DNA of 64,000 bases. Origin: Akebia trifoliata. Taxonomy: Eukaryota > Streptophyta > Magnoliopsida > Ranunculales > Lardizabalaceae. Under the pieces are notes generated by a model that worked only from the letters and a program-made list of their open reading frames with translations, ran no database searches and was not told where the DNA came from. Position numbers and translations under genes: made by a program. Shown in pieces: positions 11,628 through 22,165 of this stretch (its first letter is position 1; every line of letters begins with the position of its first letter). The stretch spans positions 22,884,586 to 22,948,585 of the forward strand of contig CM030707.1 in assembly GCA_017979445.1 (NCBI GenBank), in the 5' to 3' direction.

Positions 11628-11952
11628 GGCCAGAGATGATGATGACGGAGACGGTGACGGCAATGGTGATGACGGCGACAGAGATGACGACGACAACGAG
11701 GTTAGTGTAATAATGATTGTGGTGGTAGGGAAGAAGAAGATATGAGTGGAAAAGAATTGGGGATGGAAAATATGGGTGGATTTCACTTTCCCATCTATAT
11801 GGGTGAGAAAGTGAAATCATTGTTTTGGTGGACTTTTTGATTGGGGTGGAAAATGAATTTCCATTTACATGTGCAATCAAACACTCGAAAAATGTCATTT
11901 TCCATGGAAATTGATTTTCCACCCTATTTTCCATGTGCAATCAAACATATCC
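11192..11952. mobile_element. Tourist/PIF-Harbinger-like non-autonomous element
   Basis: Terminal inverted repeats GGGTATGTTTGATTGCATGG (left) and, read inverted, GGATATGTTTGATTGCAC (right), with TAA on both sides (11189-11191, 11953-11955). TIRs of GG..TGTTTG type plus a 3-bp TWA duplication fit PIF/Harbinger. The 761-bp interior is mainly a GA-rich block (11310-11760), not a transposase. The 168- and 208-codon minus-strand frames are translations of that low-complexity DNA. Confidence 0.75.
11583..11623. repeat. (AG)n microsatellite
   Basis: About 41 bp of uninterrupted AG within the GA-rich core of the Tourist-like element. Confidence 0.9.
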
Positions 11953-11955
11953 TAA

Positions 11956-14857
11956 GAGTGAAAATATTTTTGTTGGGGTAAATGAAAAGTGGAAAAACTT
12001 TTGTGGAGGCAATAGCTATGGATTTCTTTATTTCTGTCGCAATAGCTCTTAAAACCTCTATAGACTTCAAAATTCTTGTGGGAGTAATTGTCCCCATTGC
12101 ACACAAAGTAAATCCATCCTTGCTCACTTTCACAATCCAGTATGTATTATTAGATCAAAGACGTGGGCAATTAATATTATTAATAAAATATTATTTTAAT
12201 TTTAAGAAGACAAACGATAAGAAGGTAGAGGATGATTTACTGATAGGTGGGCCAAATATTAATGAATCAATTGGCTCAAAAAAAAAAAAGCGTACTACTT
12301 TGCCCTTCCTCCCCCCACCCCTACAAAATGATGGAGGCTACCGTGAAAAATAAAACTCCATCTAAACAAGCCAGTGAGCAACATTTCTCAGGTAAATCGA
12401 GGCACAAAACATCATAGGATATACTAGATTCTTAGAAAGGACATTACACATTGAAATTAATTGGTAATGGAATGTACAATAACATTAAATATCATTTCAG
12501 AAATGAAAAATGATTGCTTTAGAAACGAATGCTTTCAGGGAAATTTTGTAGTCCTAGTGAGTGACAAACTTATAGAAAGTAGATTGAGATGATTTGGGCA
12601 TGCTCAATTATAACCTCATTTAAAAAATATTCAATTTAGAGTCAAACCCCCTTGAAAAGTCCCTTTGCAATGTGTCAAAGTTCCTGATTGTTGACAAAAA
12701 CAAAATTTTGAGAGTGAAGAGTATAAATGTTACCTTATTTCGCGATCAATCAATAAACTATATGAAGATGGATATGAATCAAAAGGGGATTGGGAAAACC
12801 ATCACGGAAAACTTACAAATCATTTATCCTTAAACTTTAAAACCATATAATCATTTCGAACTAGTGTCTTAGGTTTTTTTTTTTTTGTGTTGACAAGTAC
12901 GTCAACGTCACGGAGTAATTGGATGTGATGAAAGAGGTTTAGATCTTGATGGTTCATTACACAAATTTTGAGGTCTACTAGGAAATTGAATTTCCTTGTC
13001 TATGCCTAATACCAAAAACGATAGTCAAATAAATCTTTAGAATAAATTTAAATAGGAATCATTTTTCAAAATAATCATCTCCAAAAAAAACACTATTTTA
13101 GTCTATTCAAATAAGGAAAGACAATTCAAGAAAATTTTGGGTAGAAATCATCACCATCATTTTCCGAAAAAAAAAACGATTTCCTAAAAATTTGGAATCA
13201 TTTGAATTAAGCATATTCCTCCTTTCAACTCTGTTTGATATTATTTATCCAAAAAGAAAAAAAAAATATCCGTTTCGTATTAATCTTAATGATCACATGG
13301 TAATGAGCTTCCTAACATAAATGATTCCTACAAATATAATATGCATGTTTCATCACCCTTAATTGATCAATCCTCCCTATTTGATAGCTGCATACACAGC
13401 TCGATTTCTAGAAATTAATGAGGTGTGCAGCTTAATTAGTTGTTTTCGGGGGAAAAAAAAAGAGGAAAGAACATATATTGTCACATAAAACTTTTGTTTT
13501 TTTTTTTTAAGGCATAAATCAACAATGAAAGTAAAACTAGAGAATTATTTAATGAAGTATGAACCTTGGCGGAGGGATTTCTTTCCAAACATCCCCTAAC
13601 TTTTTTCATGGTGACTTGATAGTCCATTTAGCTAGTAAATGCCTTTTTTTTTTTTTCTTAATTCCCGCTTTCTATTGATTGGTGATTCAAATTTTCAAGA
13701 TTGACAATTCAAATCATTGAAAACAACCTTTGATTCAATCATTTAGATCGACCTTCTACAACCATCAAGATCAACAATTATATATCATCGTTCTCCACAT
13801 TTGCACATGAATCATTAATGGAAATCAATGGTTCAAATTGTCAAGATCGACCTTCTTGCAAGCATCAATCTCACATTTGAAAATGAATCATTGATAAGGT
13901 TAATCTCAACCATTTGAACTGTCAATCTCAATGATCTGAATTTCATGTTTTATCAGGGTGAAGAAGAAATAAGAAAAAAATATGTTACAAATTGGTTTGT
14001 TAAGATAAAGCTCGAAAACTAGGGTTACATTAAGAAAGATGCCCCTAGTGCAAGATCTATTAAGTAATTAAATAATTTTCCCAAAAAATAATTGAGATGA
14101 CACCAAAGAAGGATACATATTTTTTCTATAATATAATGAAGGTGGAGATGAATTGGTTGGACACCAAAATTTGAGCGTCATAAATGCGTTCATTTTTATA
14201 TTTAAACTTAATATAATGAGGGTCATTTTAGTTGAAAACTAAGAAAATTGCAACCAACGTTGCCTAGTTTTCAAAATTACAAAAAATATCTTTTTTTATT
14301 ATATAATCTTTACAAGCCCTTTAATCAATATTTTAATTTATAAATAAGCCATGTATACACTCCAATGTGCCTAGGCCGAGGAGTATCGTAAACCTTTCCT
14401 AAATGGGCTTGACCTAGAGTATTTTTCAAAAGGGATTTTAAGCCCATCATCTGATAGTCAAAAGCCTCAAGGCCATTTTTATTATGAATTTTAACTAGGT
14501 CGTGGGTGACCCAAGGACCTGGCCAATTTTGGCCAAGTCATCGCCTCATCCACGGACTAGCGTAACTTTTGCTGAGTCCACTCTTCACTCACAGATTTGT
14601 GTAATATTTGTTTAGTCCACTCCTCATCCGAGGACCCTACAATTATTCCTCAAGAAAACCTTCTACACTTCCCACAATGCCCATGCTTTTAGCCTTCTTC
14701 TTAATTTCTCCACTAGGGTTTTCTAGTAATTTACCAATTTTTCTAATCTTAACTCTAAGTCATTCTTGGTTCTCACTTGAATTGAATTACCTCCCTAATC
14801 TCATATTGTTAAGACTCAATTAAGGTGATTTACTTTAGTGCCTTTAACCTTGCCCAC
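11956..14857. other. AT-rich intergenic DNA
   Basis: No gene supported; a 123-codon frame at 11982-12353 begins beside the MITE and shows no domain. 13660-13960 holds diverged internal repeats of GATCGACCTTCT and ATGAATCATT in direct and inverted order. 14360-14660 (GGACC, GAGGA words, decaying CT tracts) looks like degraded LTR. Confidence 0.35.
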
Positions 14858-15030
14858 TAGGGTTAACAACAGATCGGATCGATGTCGGATTAATATCAAA
14901 TTGATATTGATTCGAATTTTTTCCTACATGATTGAGATCCGATCTGATCAATAGAATTTTGAACCAAATCCGATCTGACTTCATAGTCTTTTAACCCATA
15001 ACCTATCCGATCCAAACCGATTAAATGCAG
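14858..15030. mobile_element. hAT-like MITE, GATCGGATC family copy 2
   Basis: Starts TAGGGTTAACAACAGATCGG and is dense in GATCGGATC, ATCCGATCTGA and CCGATCC words like the copy at 2307. Right end is unclear. Confidence 0.35.
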
Positions 15031-16189
15031 AAGAAACAAAATCTAGGGATTTTTTATACTAGACATCATCTTCCTTGATGAATATCCAATTCTTCAATCT
15101 ATCTCAGAAGAATCCCTCTTTGTATCTTTCTTCAATCCTTTTAAACCTTCAATCTCTATTTCATAAGAAACCCTCTTTTGATTCTTTCATCCTCACAAGT
15201 ATTATCTCCTCTCCCATCACTATAAATAAACCCTAGAAATCTCAAGGAAATGATGGTGCCATGATGAAAGTGGTGGTGAGTCTTCTAGTTTTGCAAGATT
15301 TTTCAGATTGGCTTTATTGTGTAGATCAAGATCAAAACCTTGGAAATAACCAACAGGCTAATATCAAACCCAAATCAACAGACATAACCCCAGAGAGAGA
15401 GAGAGAGAGAGATGTCCATCTAATAGCGATTTCGATGGTGGTGACCGAATTTTTTAGATTGGAATGCATCGGATATTGGATCATTTTCAACTACATTGCT
15501 CACTATTCAAGAAGGTTTTCATTCTATTCCTTGTAAATCGACCAAATTTAAGAGGCTATATGACTCTTTTGTCTAATCAAGATAATTCTCTAGAACTTGT
15601 GTGCAAAGACTCCTCTATACCTAAGCTGTTAGAAACCTAGTTAAGAAGAATGTCTTAAAATTTAAAAAATCAAGCATCAAATTACATGCCATTAGGCCTA
15701 GTTCTCTAAAGATTAATCTAAAGTCAAGGGTCTTGCACAACTTTATCCCTCCCTAGAATTCTTTAGAACTTTGTAGGCTTTTACAATCCTATACCTTGAT
15801 CAGTATGATTGCTATGCTAAAACTCGTGGATGTACAAAAGACCATCAAAGACAAGATGATGTGGGGCAATTGAAGTCATTTTTTGAGGTATATTTGGAAA
15901 TATTTGAAATTTGAAGGATTTGGACAAGTTTATCCCTAAGGATCTCCTAAAAGCCTTTGTATTCTTAGAGAGAGCTCAAGCATCCAAAAACTTAACCAAT
16001 TTTGCTTCTTAGAACCTTCCAACACCTCAAAATTTTGTCCAAATAAATACTCACCCCTTCTAAAAAAGCCTTTTGAGTAAGAAGAACAAAATAGAAGAAA
16101 TAAGAAAGAAGAAAAAAAAACCAAAGTGGGAAGATTTAATTTTTATTTATTTATTTGCACTTTTATAAACCAAATCCCTTTTCTAATCT
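15031..16189. other. Intergenic DNA with a short (AG)n run
   Basis: No gene seen. (AG)n at 15392-15412 sits in a 91-codon frame without domain features. Confidence 0.35.
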
Positions 16190-17225
16190 CCCCATTTTCC
16201 TTTGCTCTTTGGTTTTAGCAATGGGGCCTTCTCCTTGTTCAAATGGTTTGGGTGGTATAGACTAATCCCTCCATGTGAGGTAATATCCCCTTATAATTCT
16301 ATAATAAACTCTTTGTGAGTATTTAGATTCTAAGAATGTTATTTCTATGTTATCTCAATTCCAAGTAAATTTACAATTTTTAGTTTAATTCCTTCTTCCT
16401 AATGGCTTAAGAGCAAGAGCGTAATTCTTCTTGTGATGTAATCTTCTCCTTATAAGTTCATTAATAAGTTATATTGGGAACATTCATGCATATATAATAA
16501 GCACACACTACATTTTCTTTTCTTTCAAAATGGCTATGAGCTAAGGTATGGATTTCACTAAGAGCCATGTCTAACTCCCTAAGCCAATAAAAATAGTCCC
16601 ACGGGGCACATTTTCATGCATGAAAGGTTTCTTAGTTCTGCCAAGGTTATATCCAACCTAGGGATACAACTTACATGGACTAAACCAACAAAAAATTAGC
16701 TCCTAAGTGAGCACATAAGAGTTTGATAGTGCTACGGGCTCAAGAGAACGAAAACCAAATGGATTTTTACTCTAGTCCCAAGCCCACAAAAAAATCTAAT
16801 AAGCACGTTATTTTGTTTTTAGTTTGCTTATTACTTATTTTTTGCAATTTTACAAATCAAATTATAGTCAATTTAATTCTTAACTTCTCCCATCTCCTCT
16901 AAATTCAAAATACCTCTAAAGACAATTTCTTATTTCACTCTTGACTAATCTTTGGTAACCATTACTTGATAGGTTGGACAAGGGACAAATTACCTAATAG
17001 CTTCCTTATCCTTCAACTAAACCTCTTTACTTGATTCTTTAGGTAGACTTAACCCATTTCCATTGATTATGAGTTACTATAAGTTGAAAAATAGAATTTC
17101 AAAACTCTTTTTCGTGGTGTTCATTCACATCTTAAACTCTTTAAATGGTGACGACTCATAACTCACGTAGATAAGGTAAAAACCCTTGAACTTCACATAT
17201 CTACAAACTCTTTTGATAAATGTGA
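16190..17225 (+). mobile_element. Probable gypsy LTR fragment
   Basis: The 3' part has a decayed TACCTAATAGCTTCC module near 16992 and AATGGTGACGACTCATAAC near 17145, the same order as the U5 ends at 1847 and 9815. No left boundary was found. Confidence 0.4.
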
Positions 17226-17384
17226 ATTTGCATAAGCCACCTTTTGGTAGACTAAAATAAAGGGTGGGATTTTAGAAAAAAATAGGAGAACAAAGATGAG
17301 GACAAAAAAGAAGCAATTGCAATGATATTATTATTTTTTTTCGTTTTTTTGTTAGGCAAGCTATATTAGTTGTCAATAAGGAAA

Positions 17385-17554
17385 ATGTTGAAGTAGCATT
17401 GAAATTGATATTGATTCTCACATGGCTGATGTGGATGTATGTAAGGAACCATAGATGCTTTCATCGAGATACGAGTGAAAACTTCTATGGCTATGTGTGC
17501 ACCTCCACACCAACAATGTGAGAATTGATGTCAATGATAATGTTACTGTAGCAC
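17385..17554. mobile_element. Long-hairpin MITE, loop family copy D
   Basis: Left arm ATGTTGAAGTAGCATTG pairs with the right end, and TTGATTCTCACAT pairs with ATGTGAGAATTGA. The centre (GGAACCATAGATGCTTTCAT then CGAGATACGAGTGAAAA) is nearly identical to that of copy A at 3278, while the arms differ. Confidence 0.55.
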
Positions 17555-19130
17555 GACTTTGTCAATACTTAATTGGTAAAGGTAACTTTTAAACCCAAGT
17601 ATTGGTAGGAGCAAAACCTTTGTAGCGCGATTCTCATGTAGCATGGTGTAGCCCTTATCAATGTTTAAGTGTGTGCCATATCATCAAATTGTTTCATATT
17701 AAGGGTTTTGTGACCGTCCATTTTCAACCCTTGATTAATTATTTTTTAAAAATTAGATCTAAACCATGAATCCAAGAGGACTGTAGTGTTATTTTCCTTC
17801 AATATGATGTTCCATGGACTGTAGGACAAGAGCTACGGGAGAAACGGGCTTCGGAGGATCTGTTCCCAGTATTGGCGTCAACTTGCAAACTTGAACCAAC
17901 TCAAGAAGTTGTGTCTCCTTCAATTGCAATGATAATTTGGCAATAACCAACACTCCATTTCTTCATCCACAACTATCACACTTTCATAATCAATTCATTC
18001 AGAGTCTGAAGAGTTTCTCTCACCTGAGTAGAAATCCTAATTGAAGGTCTTCCAAGAATAAAAAGAAATGGAAAAAAAGGCTAAGTTTGTTAAAAATAAA
18101 TATTTTTCTGCACTCCAACACTGTTGGGATTTTACATTTATAAAATATATTTTTTGATTAAATGAACTTTTGAAATGGTGAATGTGGTTGGTTATTTATG
18201 GAGAATTACATCCTTCCCTTCTATGAAGGGATGGTTTTGAGGTATGGATGGACATACCCATTGACTATTCATAAATAGACACACTTATTTATTCAAGTTT
18301 CTATATAGAGAAATACTTAAGAATTTGTTTAATCACTATAAATAAGATTAGCAAGTAGGCCAAACCACTCATGTTTTCAAGAATTCACTCAAGTTTTCAA
18401 CACCTCAATCAAGTGTTCTAATTTTTTCAAATTATCAAGATGGACATTACATACTGATTTGTAGGAGAGTTTGCCAAGTTGCTTGCAAATTCTCACTGTG
18501 ACTTTGTTGTATCTCGGAGGTTATATATATATTTTGATGACCCATTAACAAGTTCTTCTATGAATGAAAAAAAAGAAAATCTTAAAGAAAGATCTTTTCA
18601 TGCCAAGTACCAAAATTCTAGGACTCCATTTTCCCAACAAATAGCATATTTAAAATTTCATTGTTTGGCAAAACTTTAAATCCAAAGTAATGAATATACC
18701 AGAAATATCACAAATTGGTTCGATCTGGTTGAAGTGATTTATATTTATCTAAAAAAATTAGATATGTGTACAATTTATCCTAAATTATCTTCATTTATAT
18801 TCACAAACCAAACAGTTTTTATTGGACCATCGGTTTGGTCCGGTGGCGGCGAGTTATAAAGAAAGTTGGTGTGGCAATATAAACCCTAAAATGAAAAAGA
18901 ACCATTTGAAGTTGATCTAATACAACCCTAGATGTTCAAAGAAATAACAGTATAACACATTAAATTCTTACACTTAAATGTAAAAAATATTCTCAATTAA
19001 AAACGATAACATGGACTTAGACACACCAAGCCTTCTTATCTCTCATATCCATTATCCAACCTTACCTCTTTTTCCCATAAGAAAACAAAGTGATATTCCT
19101 CATAAAGACAGAAAATCTGTTAGCATTTAA
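17555..19130. other. Intergenic DNA 3' of the MATE gene
   Basis: No gene supported. 18122-18550 begins TGTTGGGATTTTACA and contains CACTATAAATAAG (18327), which could be an old copia-type LTR, but no right end or target duplication was found. Confidence 0.3.
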
Positions 19131-20525
19131 TCACATAGACAACATTTCTTGATCTGCTTGGCTACATAGAATCAAATGGTCGTCATCAACGCCAATCAAC
19201 TTGCAGGCTCTCTTAGCTTCAACAACCCAATCAGTTTGAAGCAGAACATATACCATTAAAAACAAACAACAAGCTTCAGCTGCTAATAACCCCAACCATA
19301 GACCCAAGAACCCAAACCCAAGATAGAAAGCCAACAAAATTGCCAAGGGCATCCCCAAGAGATAAAATGCACCTAAATTTATATTAGCACCTAAGCCAGG
19401 CCTAGCACATCCCCTTAGGACACCACAACCTGTTGTCTGTGGGCAATTAAAGAGCTCACAAAGGCCTATAATCGGCAAAACCATGCTTGTAAGATCGAGA
19501 ATTTTCTTGTCGTCGCTAAACATCTTTCCCCATGTAGAGCTTACCATCGTTGCAAAGGCCATCGAGAGAAAACCCAACAAGATTGAAGCTGATAGAGCAA
19601 CTACCATGACCTTTCTAGCCTTCCAAGGCATGTTAGCTCCTAATTCATTACTTACTCTAGTAGACACCCCAAAACTAATCGAAGAAGGCAATATATATAG
19701 GAGCGACGTAGTCTGAATTAGTATTCCCATGGCTGCAACCTTTGGTTTCGGATCCAATAGCAACCCACATATGATAATCATGAATTCATACCACCACCAT
19801 TCCAAACACACCGAAAAACAACTAGGGATTGCTAGACGAAGTAACGCCCCCCAACCAGTAAGACACTCTAATGTCACCCCTTGGAACGTTCTCTTATGCA
19901 CACCAAATAAACACATGTACACAATTAAAATGAAAACGAGATTATAACTCGTCCAAACCGATGCAAGCGCTGCGCCTTTTATGCCCATGTCCATTCCAAT
20001 TACGAGGAAAAAATTTATGGGTATGTGAAAGATTAATGCAATTGAAGCACAAGTTGCAAGGGGTAATGTAATCCCTTGTGCCCTTAAGTATATCCTAAGT
20101 GGGTGTAGAAGGGCTTGTGCAAAGAGATCAGGAATAGAGTAAATAAGGTAGATTGAGGCCATAGATGTAACTTTAGGATCTTGACCACACCAAAGAAGTA
20201 ATTTTTCCATGTTTAGCCATAAGAGAGAAAGAGGCAAACAAGAGAACAATAGAATAAGTATTGTTCTTTGTAATGTAAGACCCAAGAGACTTAACTTCTT
20301 GGCTCCAAAAGCTTGGCCACAAATTGGTTCCATTCCCATTGATAAGCCAGTTATGATAGAGTAACCTGTGATGTTGGCAAAACCAATGGAGAGTGAAGCT
20401 GCTGCGAGCTCCAATTCTCCTAGAAAACCTATAAAAAGCATGGAAATCATGGCCCTTGAATAGAGAATCAGACCTGTTAAAGCTGCGGGTCCTGATATTT
20501 TACTTATTAACTTCATCTCATCCAT
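19131..20525 (-). CDS. DTX49-like: MATE efflux transporter (DETOXIFICATION 49-like)
   Basis: An intact 464-residue single-exon gene of the MATE family: membrane antiporters that export organic compounds or cations, usually driven by a proton or sodium gradient. Two MatE repeats are visible. Family blocks seen are GLSMGMEPICGQAFGAKK (60-77), HPLRIYLRAQG (141-151), LEWWWYEFMII (241-251), VSTRVSNELGAN (287-298) and LRGCARPGLGANINL (370-384), with about twelve hydrophobic helices. The LEWWWYE and CPQTTGCGVLRG blocks match the plant DTX48-56 clade, closest to DTX49 by recollection of the family. An in-frame TAG lies 6 bp before the ATG, fixing the start; length is slightly under the usual 480-550 because the N-terminal tail is short. 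It ends in TGA. The exact substrate and membrane (plasma or endomembrane) cannot be read from sequence. A pyrimidine repeat lies in the leader. Confidence 0.95.
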   Translation of the reverse strand: MDEMKLISKISGPAALTGLILYSRAMISMLFIGFLGELELAAASLSIGFANITGYSIITGLSMGMEPICGQAFGAKKLSLLGLTLQRTILILLFSCLPLSLLWLNMEKLLLWCGQDPKVTSMASIYLIYSIPDLFAQALLHPLRIYLRAQGITLPLATCASIALIFHIPINFFLVIGMDMGIKGAALASVWTSYNLVFILIVYMCLFGVHKRTFQGVTLECLTGWGALLRLAIPSCFSVCLEWWWYEFMIIICGLLLDPKPKVAAMGILIQTTSLLYILPSSISFGVSTRVSNELGANMPWKARKVMVVALSASILLGFLSMAFATMVSSTWGKMFSDDKKILDLTSMVLPIIGLCELFNCPQTTGCGVLRGCARPGLGANINLGAFYLLGMPLAILLAFYLGFGFLGLWLGLLAAEACCLFLMVYVLLQTDWVVEAKRACKLIGVDDDHLILCSQADQEMLSM

Positions 20526-20577
20526 GATCTAGCTTCAACCAATCAACAAAAAACTACATATTAGTATGGATAGATAG

Positions 20578-20580
<3 letters not shown>

Positions 20581-20612
<32 letters not shown>
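20581..20612. repeat. (GA)n microsatellite in the MATE leader
   Basis: 32 bp of pure GA on the plus strand, i.e. (CT)n in the sense of the MATE gene, ending 56 bp upstream of the ATG. CT tracts in plant 5' leaders are common and can affect expression; a role here is inference. Confidence 0.85.
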
Positions 20613-20615
<3 letters not shown>

Positions 20616-21375
20616 CAGTCCATGGAGGTAGGAGTTGTGTTCTCTTCTTGTCTTCAATTGGGTGAAACTTTAGTGATTGAGTTCTGTTTCCATTGTTTTG
20701 GGGCATTACAAGAGAGAAGAAGAGGTGATGATGATGAACTTCTTGTGTTTCTCTTTCTTCTCTTAAAGGAGGGAGTGTTCCCTGGTCTATGTCCACAAAT
20801 ACTAAGAGGAAATGAATATTTTCTTCCCATAAACACACGTAGAGATCTCTTGTAGAATCCCATATAGCTGGACTTACTATAAAAAACCATATAAATAGAA
20901 AGATAAAGAAAGAAAAAAAAATCTAGAAATGGGTTTGGGAGATTTTAATCGAAAGGTCAGGAATCTCCATGGAAACTAGTGTTCATGATGTCCCAAGTCC
21001 CAAAACATCATCTAAAGATATTGACCATGAAGTAAAATATAGTAAATAAATCATTAGCAATAAAAAAAAATAAAGAAAACCCTATTTCCAAAGACTCTGA
21101 TTTCATGTCCCATACCCATAAAGAAGGTGTGTTTTGACATTTTGTTAGTGTCTCTCTCTAACAGACTCACTTACATTTCAACTTTTTTCCCTTTTAAAGG
21201 TATATTAGTTTTGTGGGTTGAGATGAATCGAGCAGAAATCTAGGGTCATGCTTAGTGGATGATGGGTCTCTTGATACTTTCGGTAAGTGTTTAAATATAT
21301 ATAAAGTTCCTTTGGGTTTTTTTAGTGTCTCTCAAATAGGCTACAACTAACTTCCCTAGTGCTTTTTGTGGAATT
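20613..21375. other. Upstream region of the MATE gene
   Basis: Probable promoter area of the minus-strand gene. I could not fix a TATA box: the AT-rich stretch at 20878-20900 is a candidate only. Overlapping short frames on both strands (20554-20890) show no domain. Confidence 0.35.
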
Positions 21376-21614
21376 TAGGATTGTAAATGGACCGGATCAG
21401 AAACAAAATCTTATCCAATAACTATGATCCAGATCATGGACTCCAATAACTCAGATTGCGAGGTTTTGGATCAACTATCTCGGGTTGGGTTAGGATGGAA
21501 CAAAAAATATTGATTTTTCAAATCGGACCAGATCCGAAACAATATCGGGTCCTGACTTAAAACTGACATGTCCAATCGGCACAGGGTATCCGAACAGATC
21601 CATTGATAGCCCTA
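21376..21614. mobile_element. hAT-like MITE, GATCGGATC family copy 3
   Basis: Left TAGGATTGTAAATGGACCGG and right end, read inverted, TAGGGCTATCAATGGATCTG, are clear imperfect inverted repeats. Interior is rich in CGGATC, GATCCAGATC and ATCCGAAAC words. No matching 8-bp flanks. Confidence 0.55.
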
Positions 21615-21959
21615 GTATGGACGGATAAGAATAGGCATCACCCTCAAAACACCCCAAAAGCTTGTGTACAATAAAGTCCATATAAGCTAAGATCTAAACC
21701 TGCCAATTAATTGACATAGGCTTGTACGTCTCTTTACTCAACAGTCACACTGATGGGATGATCATAGCCATGTGAGATTAGTTCCCTACTTCAGTTAGAG
21801 CCATGTGTGACTGACCATCGTATTAGAGCTGCCTATGAAAGTCTCTATCCATCGAATATTTTAATGGCATCTAGCTTATTATCTCTGGTCAGATTAATTC
21901 AATCTCTTTGAGACTTTTGTTGAAAAATATGAGTGAGAAGAAATGATAACGAAGCAAAA

Positions 21960-22165
21960 TAAAAGATAAGAGGTGATTTAAGTAGAAGGGGAGATGTGGA
22001 ATGGGAAGTCAAAAGACTATTATGCAATCATCTAATATTGCAGTATTGATTATACTGTGGCATCTGAATTATTTAAAAGTCTCTCGTGTTCTCTTTTTTT
22101 GTGTTATGGCATGTTTTGTATGTGAGATTTTAATTGAGATTAGAATATTGAAATGGATGCAAAAA
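21960..22165 (+). mobile_element. Copia-type LTR fragment (U5 side)
   Basis: Aligns by eye with 31195-31420: GAATGGGAAGTCAAAAG, ATCTAATATTGCAGTATTGA, TGTGGCATCTGAA and the TCTCTCGTGTTCTCTTTTTT stretch. Word order is that of a plant copia LTR 3' half. Confidence 0.4.

Noticed and set aside
11280..11940. Two long minus-strand frames (168 and 208 codons), Ser/Leu/Pro-rich
   Set aside because: They translate the GA-rich core of a Tourist-like element in two frames; purine-rich DNA has few stops on the opposite strand.
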